A stretch of DNA of 64,000 bases, taken from contig CAMKDV010000002.1 of NCBI GenBank assembly GCA_946411385.1, positions 124,001-188,000 on the forward strand, read 5' to 3'. The translations under genes and the position numbers were made by a program. Positions 25,335-35,099 of the stretch are shown piece after piece. Position 1 is the stretch's first letter, and every line of letters begins with the position of its first letter. The stretch is from an uncultured Bacteroidales bacterium. Its GTDB lineage: Bacteria; Bacteroidota; Bacteroidia; Bacteroidales; Paludibacteraceae. The notes under the pieces were generated by a model that was not told the DNA's origin, searched no databases, and saw nothing but the letters and a program-made list of their open reading frames with translations.

Positions 25335-27079
25335 TGGGGTGTAACGTTTTCTTTATGTTGCAAACAAATATCGCACATGCCACACGGCTGTGCATCGGTT
25401 TCGCCAAAATAGCCGAGCAGCATCTGCGAGCGGCAGAAACGCTCGTTGTCGGCATAGCCGGTCATGGCTTCGATGTTGCGCGCAAACGCTTGACGCCTGT
25501 CGGCATAGGCCCATGCCGGCAACACAACCTGCTCCTGACGATGGACAGGGAACGATACCATCGAGACGCGCTGCGCAGGGATATACTTGATTATATGCTG
25601 CTTCGCCATAGCGATGAGCGAGCTGTTCACCGCAAACTCAGTAGACGCCAAATCCTCGGCGAGGCGCGGCAGATGGATGAACTGCGGATCGGTGAAGATA
25701 CCCGAATAGCGTCGCATAAGCGCGCTGAGTAAGCGCTCTTGATAGGGCGACTCGCCCAGGTGGTACATCTCTTCCTTACTGACGAGTATGCGTACGCGAG
25801 GATGCAGGTCCTGCTCCTGTTCGAAGCGTATATACCCGGCATTGGTGAGCAGCTGCAGAGCAGCGTAGGTGGTGAGGAAAGAGAGGTGCATATCGGTGCA
25901 GAACTGCTCCACATCGAGCGCAAACGTGGCGTTGCGTCCCGAGCCGAGACCTATGACCAGATAGTCGCAGAGACGGTTGTAGACGAAAGCTACCTGTTCG
26001 GGGTCAGGATAATTATCGTAGATACGCCGCAGAACCGTACGCTTGTCGTCGGGCGCATAGAGCAGCACACACCATGCCTCATTGCCATCGCGACCGGCAC
26101 GACCGGCTTCCTGAAAATACGCTTCGAGACTGTCGGGCATGTCGTAATGGATGACGAGCCGCACATCGGGCTTGTCGATACCCATACCGAAAGCATTGGT
26201 GCAAACGATGATACGCGTCTGGTCGTCTTTCCACGCCTGCTGACGGGCAGTGCGCTCGGAGGAAGGCAAACCGGCATGGTAATAATTTGCCATTTGGTCA
26301 TTTGCCATTTGACCATTTATTTGCTCATTGAGCCATTCGGCGAGGTCGCGGGTGCGTTTGCGGTTGCGCACATAGACGATGGCAGAGCCGGAGACATGGG
26401 TGAGGATATGCAGCAATTGCTGCTGCTTGTCCTGACAGCGGCGAACGATATAATGCAGGTTGGGGCGCGAAAAACTTGTGCGGAACACATTGGGCTGCGG
26501 AAATCCGAGCTGCTGCTGGATATCGTCGACCACTTGCGGCGTAGCCGTGGCAGTAAGCGCCAAGACGGGCGCATCTACATGCTCGCGTATGCGGGCAATC
26601 TGCAGGTACGACGGCCGAAAATCATATCCCCACTGCGAGATGCAATGCGCCTCATCCACGGCTATCAGGCAGACGGGCAGTTGCACGATACGCCCGAGAA
26701 AATCTTCGCTCTCCAGCCGCTCGGGCGAGACATAGAGAAAACGGTAGGGGCCGTAGAGGCAATTGTCGTAGGCAGTGCGCTGCTCCTCGGCGCTCATACC
26801 GGTATAGACGGCGGTAGACAGTATGCCCCGCCGGCGGAGGTTCTCCACCTGATCGCGCATAAGGGCAATGAGGGGCGTGATGACGATGCAAAGCCCTTCG
26901 CCCTGATTATTCTCCGCCATGACGAGCGCGGGAATCTGAAAGCACAACGACTTGCCGCCACCGGTAGGCAGCAGCGCCAGCGTATCGTTGCCCGCCAGTA
27001 CGGAGCTGATAATCTGCTCTTGCATCGGGCGAAACGACTCGTAGCCGAAATAGGTATGTAGTGCTTCGTGGGCAGTCAT
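25331..27079 (-). CDS. recQ: ATP-dependent DNA helicase RecQ, short form
   Basis: SF2 3'-5' DNA helicase for recombination and repair. The start at 27079 gives MTAHEALHTYFGYESFRPMQ; upstream in-frame codons cross the promoter region and are unlikely. Walker A TGGGKS is at 39-44, the DEAH box appears in AVDEAHCISQWGYDFRP, and motif VI is in YFQEAGRAGRDGN. Near the C-terminus, QPCGMCDIC is the end of the RecQ zinc site. At 582 residues the HRDC domain is absent, as in many Bacteroidota RecQ proteins. Odd: the segment before YYHAGLPSSE contains an in-frame 15-bp duplication (GQMANDQMAN) not expected in RecQ. It overlaps prmA by 4 bp. Confidence 0.95.
   Translation of the reverse strand: MTAHEALHTYFGYESFRPMQEQIISSVLAGNDTLALLPTGGGKSLCFQIPALVMAENNQGEGLCIVITPLIALMRDQVENLRRRGILSTAVYTGMSAEEQRTAYDNCLYGPYRFLYVSPERLESEDFLGRIVQLPVCLIAVDEAHCISQWGYDFRPSYLQIARIREHVDAPVLALTATATPQVVDDIQQQLGFPQPNVFRTSFSRPNLHYIVRRCQDKQQQLLHILTHVSGSAIVYVRNRKRTRDLAEWLNEQINGQMANDQMANYYHAGLPSSERTARQQAWKDDQTRIIVCTNAFGMGIDKPDVRLVIHYDMPDSLEAYFQEAGRAGRDGNEAWCVLLYAPDDKRTVLRRIYDNYPDPEQVAFVYNRLCDYLVIGLGSGRNATFALDVEQFCTDMHLSFLTTYAALQLLTNAGYIRFEQEQDLHPRVRILVSKEEMYHLGESPYQERLLSALMRRYSGIFTDPQFIHLPRLAEDLASTEFAVNSSLIAMAKQHIIKYIPAQRVSMVSFPVHRQEQVVLPAWAYADRRQAFARNIEAMTGYADNERFCRSQMLLGYFGETDAQPCGMCDICLQHKENVTPQ
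26286..26315. repeat. 15-bp direct repeat within recQ
   Basis: TTTGCCATTTGGTCA (26286-26300) and TTTGCCATTTGACCA (26301-26315) differ by one base and extend into a further related stretch. They encode QMAN-D-QMAN on the minus strand, between conserved helicase motifs. Confidence 0.85.
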
Positions 27080-27121
27080 GTCAAACTTATAGTTTGCGGG
27101 TGCCAATATCTTTTCGACTTG

Positions 27122-27153
27122 CAAAGGTACAAAAAAAAATGCAAATTTGCAAC
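27122..27153 (-). promoter_or_regulatory. Promoter for recQ-prmA
   Basis: Minus-strand -7 box TACCTTTG (27122-27129) with a GTTG-type -33 box about 20 bp upstream. This places the start site about 36 nt before the chosen recQ ATG and supports that start. Confidence 0.6.
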
Positions 27154-27169
27154 TTTTCGTGCAGAAAAA

Positions 27170-27201
27170 TTTGCAAATACAAAAAATTATTTGTAACTTT
27201 G
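27170..27201 (+). promoter_or_regulatory. Promoter for the membrane protein - GHL10 - amidase - recF run
   Basis: TTTG (27170-27173), 20 bp, TAACTTTG (27194-27201), 39 bp before the ATG at 27241. Confidence 0.75.
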
Positions 27202-27240
27202 TACGTGATTTGCGCATATCATAAAAACACAACATAAATT

Positions 27241-28137
27241 ATGAAAAATTTGTTTCAGTATTGCTCGCTTGCCTTCCAGCATTGGGCAGCGCATTGGAAA
27301 GAGTCCACGCTGATTGTTCTACTCTCGATTATTATTGTCTGCCTGCTGATGGGGTTGGTTGTACCGTGTGTGCTACTTGCCAAGGCGGCTCCGGTGGTAG
27401 GAGGTATTGCTCTGGTTGTGGTAGGGCTTCTCGTCATGGCAGCGGGATTGCTGCTGTACTACTACCTGCCCGTATGTTTCCTTACGCTCAATCGCAACGA
27501 GCCTATCAGCCGTGAGCGGTTGAAAATTAACCGTTGGCGCGCTATGGGCGTGGCAGTAATGACTCTGTTACCCTCTATCGTATCGCAGATCCTCCAAGCC
27601 TGCCAAAGCGATGAACTATCCACAGGCATCAAACTGGCTATAGGTCTCATCTCGTTGGGCGTGTCGATTTTCGCCCTAATATGGGCATACGCAGTAGCCG
27701 CTCCACTTCCGCTGCTGGCGCATGACAACCGCGAAGAGTCAGTCGGTCAGTTGGTTCGGTACAGTTGGGATATCATGAACGGCTACAAATGGAAGCTGTT
27801 CTGCATCGATTTTATGCTCATGTTCCTGCCGCTGATAGTGATGTGTACGGTGATGGTAGGCATGCTGATTCCCGTAGTGATGGCAGGAGGCGCCAGTGCA
27901 GTAAGTGATCCCGATATCTGGAAGATGTACGCCGAGGCCTTCAGCGCACATAAAGGCGGAGCCATCTTCATCGGCGTGATGATGCTGATCGTATGGTTCG
28001 TACTGATGCCGGTAGACTGTTTTGCCCGCGCCGAATTCTACGACGACCTGATTGCCGAGCAGACAAAAGCTACCGATGCCACCGGACAAGCCGAGGTGGT
28101 GGAGGCAGTTGTGACGGAAGAAGTCAAGGAAAACTAA
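27241..28137 (+). CDS. Multi-pass membrane protein, unknown
   Basis: A 298-residue protein with about six hydrophobic segments (STLIVLLSIIIVCLLMGLVV; GGIALVVVGLLVMAAGLLLY; a third near 145-165; FCIDFMLMFLPLIVMCTVMV; GAIFIGVMMLIVWFVLMPVD) and an acidic C-terminal tail. The layout, with a conserved-looking SWDIMNGYKWKLFCIDF before a late helix pair, recalls DUF975-like integral membrane proteins, but I cannot confirm the family. It is the first gene of a tight run with the GHL10 glycosidase (9-bp gap), amidase and recF. The neighbours suggest a role at the envelope; that is inference only. Confidence 0.75.
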   Translation: MKNLFQYCSLAFQHWAAHWKESTLIVLLSIIIVCLLMGLVVPCVLLAKAAPVVGGIALVVVGLLVMAAGLLLYYYLPVCFLTLNRNEPISRERLKINRWRAMGVAVMTLLPSIVSQILQACQSDELSTGIKLAIGLISLGVSIFALIWAYAVAAPLPLLAHDNREESVGQLVRYSWDIMNGYKWKLFCIDFMLMFLPLIVMCTVMVGMLIPVVMAGGASAVSDPDIWKMYAEAFSAHKGGAIFIGVMMLIVWFVLMPVDCFARAEFYDDLIAEQTKATDATGQAEVVEAVVTEEVKEN

Positions 28138-28146
28138 CAACAATAT

Positions 28147-30099
28147 ATGAAAAAATATTCATTCGTTTCGCTCCTATTGGGAGCGGTGATGGCATGTATG
28201 AGCATAAGCGCCTCGGCTTCGGGTCCGAAGCGTGAGATGCGCGCCACATGGTTCACTACGGTAGCCAATATAGACTGGCCAACTACCACCGGCGCCACCG
28301 CACAGAAACAGGAGATGATTCAGATGCTGGACTCCATACAGTCGCTGAAGATGAACGCCGTGTTCTTCCATGTGCGTCCGTGCGCTGATGCCTTCTACAA
28401 TAGCGCGTACGAGCCATGGTCGTCGTACCTGAAAGTGAACCGCGGCACATATCCGGGCTATGACCCGCTGCAGTTCTGCATTGACCAATGCCACAAACGC
28501 GGCTTGGCCTGCCACGCATGGATGAATCCCTACCGCTACTCCAACCGCCAGGGAGATGGTTGGAGCGGTTCGAACGACACCCCGCTCAACTACGAGAATA
28601 CCCATCCCGAATGGTTGCTCTATTACAGCAGCAATATCGTGCTGGACCCGGGACTGCCGGAAGTAAGGCAGCGCATCAAAGATGTAGTGGGCGACCTGCT
28701 GAGCAAATATGAGGTGGACGGCATCATCTTTGATGATTACTTCTACCCCTACGGCGGCACGACGAACCAGGACTCGGTATCGCAGCGCCTGTACAAGCCC
28801 GAGGGCATGAACGTACACGACTGGCGCCGACAGAACGTGAACAAGATGGTAGCCGACGTGTACGATACCATCCAAGCCGTCAAGCCTTGGGTGACCTTCG
28901 GCATATCGCCTTTCGGCATCTGGACAACGAACTACACCGTAGCCCAACAGGAAGGTGTAAGCCTGCCCGCCAACATCACGGGCGGTAACATGTACCAGGA
29001 GATATATTGCGACCCCGTGGCATGGCTCAAAGAAGGTACGATAGACTATATATCGCCGCAGCTGTACTGGAAGATAGGCGGCGCACAGGACTATACCGTC
29101 CTAAGCAAATGGTGGGGACGATTGGCCGACCGCTTTGGCAAGCAGTTCTACTCCAGCATGGCGGTGTACCGCTACGCCGAGAAGAACAATGCCAACAAAG
29201 ATTTCACCGTAGAGGAACTGCAGAACCAGGCGCAACTCAACCGCAAGGCGGTGACCGACAATGCTCCGGGAGCCGTGTTCTACAACACCAAAGCATGGGT
29301 ATATGACAAGCCTTTCCGCAAGGCGTTCGCCAAAGAGGAGTTTGAGTTCTATGCCCTGCCCCCTGCCATCAACTGGAAACCTACTGCCGAACGCACGATG
29401 GTGACTAACCTGCAAGCTAACGGGCAGACCGTGACATGGGAGCATGCTGACAGTGACGTACATTTTGCCGTCTATGCCGTACCGAACGCTTTCCGTAATC
29501 GCGTAGGCATCTTCTCGAAGAGCGACGTGCTGCTGGGCGTGACCTACAGCAAGTCGTTCACGCTGCCAGAGGGCATCACCACCGGCGCCTACAAGATAGG
29601 CGTAAGCGTACTGGACCGCTACAACAACGAATATTCCCTGCGCATCCTGGGCGAGGCGGAAGCCGAACAGCAAGCCACCACACTGCAAGAACCCAAGAAC
29701 GGCGCAATGCGCAAACTGCCGATCACCTTCAGCTGGGATATCGTGCTGCAAGCCGACTGCTACATCATACAGATAGCCCGTGACCCGGACTTTGAGGATA
29801 TCGTACTGGCGCACGAGACGACCGACGTATCGTTCATCACCACGCAACGCCAGCTGTTCAACTACCTGCCTCTGGGCACGTACTACTGGCGCGTGAAGAC
29901 CCGCAAGGCGAACGCCAACGACGTATGGAGCGAGGCAAGGATGTTCGAGTTGTCGCTCACCGATGACATAGAGCAGACCACTGCACAAAGAAAGCCCCAA
30001 GGCGTATATTCGCCGCTGGGTCTCTATATGGGTACGGAGACTGACAAGCTGCAAAGCGGGCTGTACATCGTGAACGGACAAAAACAACTGATACAATAA
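28147..30099 (+). CDS. GHL10-type (DUF187, YngK-like) glycoside hydrolase, secreted
   Basis: A 650-residue protein with a signal peptide (MKKYSFVSLLLGAVMACMSI ... ASA). The catalytic barrel spans about 25-400 with family hallmarks REMRATWFTTVANIDWP, MNAVFFHVRPCADAFYNS, ACHAWMNPYRYSN, VDGIIFDDYFYPYG and ISPFGIW. Residues about 415-520 and 540-625 look like FN3/Ig-type beta modules (FSWDIVLQADCYIIQIARDP). GHL10 proteins are thought to act on wall- or glycan-linked substrates, but specificity is unproven. The C-terminus DKLQSGLYIVNGQKQLIQ is a short version of the secretion tail seen in neighbours. It is followed 24 bp later by a secreted amidase, which suggests both act on peptidoglycan. Confidence 0.88.
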   Translation: MKKYSFVSLLLGAVMACMSISASASGPKREMRATWFTTVANIDWPTTTGATAQKQEMIQMLDSIQSLKMNAVFFHVRPCADAFYNSAYEPWSSYLKVNRGTYPGYDPLQFCIDQCHKRGLACHAWMNPYRYSNRQGDGWSGSNDTPLNYENTHPEWLLYYSSNIVLDPGLPEVRQRIKDVVGDLLSKYEVDGIIFDDYFYPYGGTTNQDSVSQRLYKPEGMNVHDWRRQNVNKMVADVYDTIQAVKPWVTFGISPFGIWTTNYTVAQQEGVSLPANITGGNMYQEIYCDPVAWLKEGTIDYISPQLYWKIGGAQDYTVLSKWWGRLADRFGKQFYSSMAVYRYAEKNNANKDFTVEELQNQAQLNRKAVTDNAPGAVFYNTKAWVYDKPFRKAFAKEEFEFYALPPAINWKPTAERTMVTNLQANGQTVTWEHADSDVHFAVYAVPNAFRNRVGIFSKSDVLLGVTYSKSFTLPEGITTGAYKIGVSVLDRYNNEYSLRILGEAEAEQQATTLQEPKNGAMRKLPITFSWDIVLQADCYIIQIARDPDFEDIVLAHETTDVSFITTQRQLFNYLPLGTYYWRVKTRKANANDVWSEARMFELSLTDDIEQTTAQRKPQGVYSPLGLYMGTETDKLQSGLYIVNGQKQLIQ

Positions 30100-30123
30100 C
30101 ATACCAAACAAAACACACCTGAT

Positions 30124-33100
30124 ATGAGAAAATCTATTCTCTTTATTCTGGCTGCGGCTTTCAGCCTGAGCCTGAGCGCACAATCGGTATTCGTGCGCGA
30201 TCAGAAAATCGTACTGGAGATGGTAGGTCAAGAGACCGTACTCACTCCTAATGCCCCGGATGACAGTTACTTCTGGGTAAGCCTGTCGCCCGACAGAAAA
30301 CATATCGCCTACTACGTAGCGCACAAAGGTGCGTTCGTATGCGACCTGAAAGGCAAGAACGTCAAGAGCCTGGGCTGGCTGAGTTCACCCACATGGATGG
30401 ACAACGAGATGGTAGCTGGCATGCAAGAGTACTACGACGCTCAGCCTGATGCCTATCGTACGGACTATTTCTGCGTGAGCCGTGACGGCAAGATGCGCCG
30501 TGACCTGACCGAGCATGAGATAGCCTGGCTCAACAAAGCATTGCTCGACCGCCGGATAGAAGCTCAGCAGCGCTGCCGCGCACGCGTGGCTGCAAAGAGC
30601 GCCGTGATGGCTGCAAAGAGCAACACCGTGGGTCTGTCGGGAATAAAGATATACCTCAACCCCGGTCACGGCGGCTATGACGCCAACGACCGTAGCGTGT
30701 GGACGATCAACGTACCCGAAGAGTGGACCAACCCCGCAGGCTACTGGGAGAGCAAATCCAACCTGGTGAAAGGCCTGTTCCTGCGCGACATGCTGCAGGC
30801 TGCCGGTGCAACGGTGTATATCTCGCGTACGACGAACAACTCGGGTTCGCGCGATATAGGCTACTACAACTACCGTCAGGGTACGCCCGAATACAATGCC
30901 ATCATGGCGGGTGACGACCGTGACCTGAGGGAGATAGCCGAAGAGGCTAACGCCAACGAAGTGGACCATTTCCTGAGCATCCACTCCAACGCCGTGAACA
31001 ACCGCACCAACTACCTGCTCATGCTCTACCACGGCGAGGACGGCGCACCTACCGTAGCACCCTCCAACCAGATGGCTGCCATGGCAGGAAGCATACAGAT
31101 CAAGAATACGCTGACCGTGTGGAACGCTTCCAGCCCATACATCAGAGGCGACATAACGTTCTACGGCGACAGTCCGACCGACCCGCTGGCAGGTCTGGGC
31201 GTATTGCGTCCGCTGACCGTACCCGGTCACCTGAGCGAAGGTTCGTTCCACGACTATGCGCCGGAGACCCACCGACTGATGAACGACGACTATTGCCACC
31301 TGGAGGCACTGCGTATGTTCCAGTACTTCCACAAATGGTTCAACCGCCAGTTGCCGCAGACGGCATGTATCAGCGGTTGGGTGAAGAGTTCGAACCAGAC
31401 GGTAGATATCCTCGGTCAGCCTAGGTTCTACTATTTCCAGAACACTGACGATCAGTGGCTGCCGCTGAACGGTGCAACCGTCATCCTGTCGGACGCCAAC
31501 GGCACACCGCTGGATACCGTCATTACCGACGACTGGTATAACGGCATCTTCGCCTTCTACGACTTGGAGCCGGGCACCTATATCGTGACGGCAGCGAAAG
31601 GCGGCTACATCGCCAAGAATGAGACGATCACCGTAGCAGCCGAAGATATAGCCCAACTGAAGTTCCGTCTGGCGTATACGCGTGTAGACTTGCCGGATTT
31701 CGAGGAGCCGCAGCAAGCAGCCAGCACGATCTTGTTGCCGGAGTACAATTTCGTAGCCGACGGCAGCGAAAAAGCGCTGAGCGAGTCATTCAAGCGCGTC
31801 CTCTATCGCGAGGGAAGATTGTTTGCATTGCGCGAGGACGGGCAACTGACGATACGCGACCTGGATATGAACCCTCTGGACACGCTGCCCGTATTGGACA
31901 CTCCGTTCTCAGATATCAGCTTTGCTGCCGACAACTTTCTGCTGGCAGGTGTAGCCGCTGAGAACAGCTGGAAGATATACATGTACGATGCCGACTTTGC
32001 TACGGTCTCGCTCATGCTTGATCGCGCTGTGACGGGTAACGTGAGCGGCACGCTGGCTGCCTCTGCGCCGCACTGGAAAGCAACGCTCTGGACCACCACG
32101 GCTACCGACGTGCTCGAACTTGCCTACGACGAGGATCATCCGGCTGCCGGAGAGATCCTGACCACCGCTACTGCCGGCCTCAATGCTGACACGCGTGTCA
32201 CCTTGCAAGAAACAGGCAAAGTGCATGTAGAGAACAACAGGATGGTGCCCTGCTTCTTCCTGTATGCCGGCAAGAGCCTGATGGCGCAACCCGAGTTGCA
32301 CAACGGCAAGATAGGTTTCAGGTTGTGGGATATGTCGGGCGCAGCAGCACAGGCTATCTCGGCTTTCTTCCCGTTGAGCGCCTCGGCCGACCATGCTCAC
32401 GCCATCGCCTACGTAGAGGGCTACACGATGCACATCACCATCATAGCTGACGGCTTGGGAGTACAGCATTTCGTGTCACAGATTGACGAAGTGGCTAACA
32501 TCTTCGCCTCGGAGCTGAACTTCGCTGACGGCAAGTTCACCTTTCGATTGAACGCTGAAGCTCTGACCGCCACGCTGAAAATCGAGAAAGAAGGTACGGA
32601 GATTGCCTCTACCGAACTGGGCGCACTGGCTATGGGCGGACATGAGATTGACAACCCTTTCACCACCGCCGATTTTGATGCATACGAACTGACCGTCAGC
32701 GGTAAGCCGGTGAGCTATCCCGCCTTGATAAGCGATGATGCGAGCCTGATGTGCTTTGCCACGCCGGTGGGTGTGACCGTGGACAAGACTCCCAACTCCC
32801 CGTATTTCGGACGCATATACGTGACGGAAGCCAACGGCGGATCTGCCGACGGCAGAACGACCACAACGGGCGTGTACGTCCTCTCGTCCGACCTGACGGA
32901 TATCACTGCCCAAGGCAATACCGCCTATGACGGCGGCGTACAATGGGGTGAGCATAATCCGGGCAAGAGTTACCAGATGGCTTTGGCTCGTCCGAGCGTA
33001 GCTCCCGACGGCGACGTATTCGTACCTTCGGCTGCCGCCACCTCGTCGGGCGTATATATCATGAATGCTGCCGACCCTTCGGCTGCCTTCACGACCATCT

Positions 33101-33921
33101 TCGACGGCAAACGCACCAAAGCAACGGGTGTGATCAAAAAGAACGGCGAAGTGGTGACCAACCCCGTGATGAGCTGCTACATCACCGGTTACGGCAAGAA
33201 CGAGAAGCTGTACACGATGGACCACAATATCGCTTCGTCGCAGATCTGCACGAACATCAACCAATACAACATCGGCGAAGGTCTGCCTTGGGATAAGGCG
33301 CCGTCGGCAGTGGTATATGATGACAACCAGAACAGCGGTCGTATGCAGAACGGTTCGGGACAGATCTATCCCGACGGCCGTGGCGGATGGTGGATGAGCC
33401 AGTACCGCTACACCTCTACCGTAGCTGTGCCATCGCTTATCCACATAACGAACGCCAAGACCGACTACAATTCCGGCACCGCTATCGGCACCTCGCAGAA
33501 CGGCGGTATGGCTGTCAGCACCGACGGCAACATGATTGCCATAGGTCGCGAGTTGGGTACGATAGCCATCTACACCGTTTCGTACAACTCCAAGAACGTA
33601 CCTACCCTGACCGAATATTGCACCATCCCTTACGGCGACAATATGGAGACGTGCATCACGATGGGATGCGAGTTCGACGCAGCCGGCAACCTGTACATCG
33701 TATCGCACAGCAACCATAGGCTGATGGTATACACGATGCCGAAGATGTATAACTCGTTCACCACCCGTCGTGAGCCTATCCCTGCGGACCCTATCGACGA
33801 GGCTGTACCGGCTGTGAACAGCGACAACAAAAAGAAAAACGTACGCAAGCATATCCGCAACGGTCTGGTACTGATCGACAGCAACAACGAGACCTACACC
33901 GCCGGCGGTAAAAAGATGTGA
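30124..33921 (+). CDS. Secreted N-acetylmuramoyl-L-alanine amidase (Amidase_3) with large C-terminal region
   Basis: A 1265-residue protein. The signal peptide MRKSILFILAAAFSLSLSAQ is followed by a domain of about 100 residues. The zinc amidase occupies about 178-420: KIYLNPGHGGYDANDR (His ligand), VDHFLSIHSNAVNN (second His) and GHLSEGSFHDYAPE (conserved Glu). Next is a carboxypeptidase-regulatory-like beta domain (about 418-520: GATVILSDANGTPLDTVITD ... DLEPGTYIVTAAKGGYI), then about 700 residues of repeated beta strands that could be a propeller (GRIYVTEANGG, GVYVLSSDL). Amidase_3 enzymes cut the MurNAc-L-Ala bond. The size is far above the family norm. It lies in a run with the GHL10 glycosidase and recF. 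Confidence 0.87.
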   Translation: MRKSILFILAAAFSLSLSAQSVFVRDQKIVLEMVGQETVLTPNAPDDSYFWVSLSPDRKHIAYYVAHKGAFVCDLKGKNVKSLGWLSSPTWMDNEMVAGMQEYYDAQPDAYRTDYFCVSRDGKMRRDLTEHEIAWLNKALLDRRIEAQQRCRARVAAKSAVMAAKSNTVGLSGIKIYLNPGHGGYDANDRSVWTINVPEEWTNPAGYWESKSNLVKGLFLRDMLQAAGATVYISRTTNNSGSRDIGYYNYRQGTPEYNAIMAGDDRDLREIAEEANANEVDHFLSIHSNAVNNRTNYLLMLYHGEDGAPTVAPSNQMAAMAGSIQIKNTLTVWNASSPYIRGDITFYGDSPTDPLAGLGVLRPLTVPGHLSEGSFHDYAPETHRLMNDDYCHLEALRMFQYFHKWFNRQLPQTACISGWVKSSNQTVDILGQPRFYYFQNTDDQWLPLNGATVILSDANGTPLDTVITDDWYNGIFAFYDLEPGTYIVTAAKGGYIAKNETITVAAEDIAQLKFRLAYTRVDLPDFEEPQQAASTILLPEYNFVADGSEKALSESFKRVLYREGRLFALREDGQLTIRDLDMNPLDTLPVLDTPFSDISFAADNFLLAGVAAENSWKIYMYDADFATVSLMLDRAVTGNVSGTLAASAPHWKATLWTTTATDVLELAYDEDHPAAGEILTTATAGLNADTRVTLQETGKVHVENNRMVPCFFLYAGKSLMAQPELHNGKIGFRLWDMSGAAAQAISAFFPLSASADHAHAIAYVEGYTMHITIIADGLGVQHFVSQIDEVANIFASELNFADGKFTFRLNAEALTATLKIEKEGTEIASTELGALAMGGHEIDNPFTTADFDAYELTVSGKPVSYPALISDDASLMCFATPVGVTVDKTPNSPYFGRIYVTEANGGSADGRTTTTGVYVLSSDLTDITAQGNTAYDGGVQWGEHNPGKSYQMALARPSVAPDGDVFVPSAAATSSGVYIMNAADPSAAFTTIFDGKRTKATGVIKKNGEVVTNPVMSCYITGYGKNEKLYTMDHNIASSQICTNINQYNIGEGLPWDKAPSAVVYDDNQNSGRMQNGSGQIYPDGRGGWWMSQYRYTSTVAVPSLIHITNAKTDYNSGTAIGTSQNGGMAVSTDGNMIAIGRELGTIAIYTVSYNSKNVPTLTEYCTIPYGDNMETCITMGCEFDAAGNLYIVSHSNHRLMVYTMPKMYNSFTTRREPIPADPIDEAVPAVNSDNKKKNVRKHIRNGLVLIDSNNETYTAGGKKM

Positions 33922-33941
33922 AAATTGCATAACCAAGCATA

Positions 33942-35099
33942 GTGGTACTCAGGGAACTGCATATCATCGGGTTCAAGAACATCCGCGAAGCCAGTCTGTC
34001 GTTTGCCGACAAGCTGAACTGCTTCGTGGGTTTCAACGGTCAGGGCAAGACCAACCTGCTCGATGCTATCTACTACCTGAGTTTCACCAAGTCGGCATTC
34101 AACCCGCTGGACTCGCAGAACATCCGTCATGAGGATGACTTTGCGATGATCCAAGGGGAATACGACGAGGCACAGGTTACCTGCGCCATACGCCGGGGAG
34201 GCAAGAAACAGTTCCGTTACGGCAAGACCGATTACAAGCGGCTGATTGAGCATATAGGCAAAATCCCGCTTGTGATGGTCTCGCCGGAGGACGGACAACT
34301 GATTGCTGAAGGTAGCGACGAGCGCCGGCGGTTCATGGACATCGTGATAGGCCAGACCGACCGTCTGTACTTGGAGCACCTGAGCAGCTACAATGCCCTG
34401 CTCAAGCAGCGCAACGCCCTACTCAAGCAGTATGCCGACAGCTCGACCGTACCCGATGACCTGCTGGAAGTGATGGAGATGCAGATGGTGCCGCATGCAC
34501 AATACATCTTCGACCGCCGCGAAGCGTTTGTCACGGGGTTTGTGCCCGTGTTTGCCAAATTGTACAACACCATAGCCGAAGTGGAGGAACAGCCGCGGCT
34601 GATCTATCGCTCGCAGCTGCACGACCGCGACCTGACAGAAGCCCTGGTGCGTACACGCCAGCGCGACCTGATCCTGGGCTGGACATCACAGGGCGTACAC
34701 AAAGACGAACTGGAGATGTACTTGGGCGAGTACCCCTTGCGCCGCGTAGGCAGCCAGGGGCAGCAGAAGACCTATCTGATTGCCATGAAACTGGCGCAAG
34801 CTCTGTTCCTAAGCAACCATCAGCCGGAAGGCGGGCAACCTGACGGAGATCAGCCAAGGTTGGCTGATAACAAGCCCATCCTACTATTGGATGATATATT
34901 CGACAAACTGGATGCGGAACGAGTGTCCCGCATCATCAACCTGGTTCGGAGCGATGCTTTCGGTCAGATCTTCCTTACCGATACCGACCGTCAGCACCTC
35001 ACCGAAATCGTTCAGCCTCACACGGACTCGACAAGCCCGAATAGCGAGGCGTTAAGCAAAGTTTTCTATGTCAGCGGAGGAGATTTCCGCGCCGGATAG
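33942..35099 (+). CDS. recF: DNA replication and repair protein RecF
   Basis: A 385-residue SMC-like ATPase that helps load RecA at gaps. It starts at GTG (33942), 20 bp after the amidase stop; the first residues (M)VLRELHIIGFKNIREASL match RecF. Walker A is GFNGQGKTNLLDAIYYLSF; the signature region includes VGSQGQQKTYLIAMKLAQAL, and Walker B with D-loop is PILLLDDIFDKLDAERVSRI. The 3' end overlaps the convergent response-regulator gene by 48 bp. It is unusual to find recF behind cell-wall hydrolase genes; no dnaN or gyrB neighbour is present. Confidence 0.94.
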   Translation: MVLRELHIIGFKNIREASLSFADKLNCFVGFNGQGKTNLLDAIYYLSFTKSAFNPLDSQNIRHEDDFAMIQGEYDEAQVTCAIRRGGKKQFRYGKTDYKRLIEHIGKIPLVMVSPEDGQLIAEGSDERRRFMDIVIGQTDRLYLEHLSSYNALLKQRNALLKQYADSSTVPDDLLEVMEMQMVPHAQYIFDRREAFVTGFVPVFAKLYNTIAEVEEQPRLIYRSQLHDRDLTEALVRTRQRDLILGWTSQGVHKDELEMYLGEYPLRRVGSQGQQKTYLIAMKLAQALFLSNHQPEGGQPDGDQPRLADNKPILLLDDIFDKLDAERVSRIINLVRSDAFGQIFLTDTDRQHLTEIVQPHTDSTSPNSEALSKVFYVSGGDFRAG

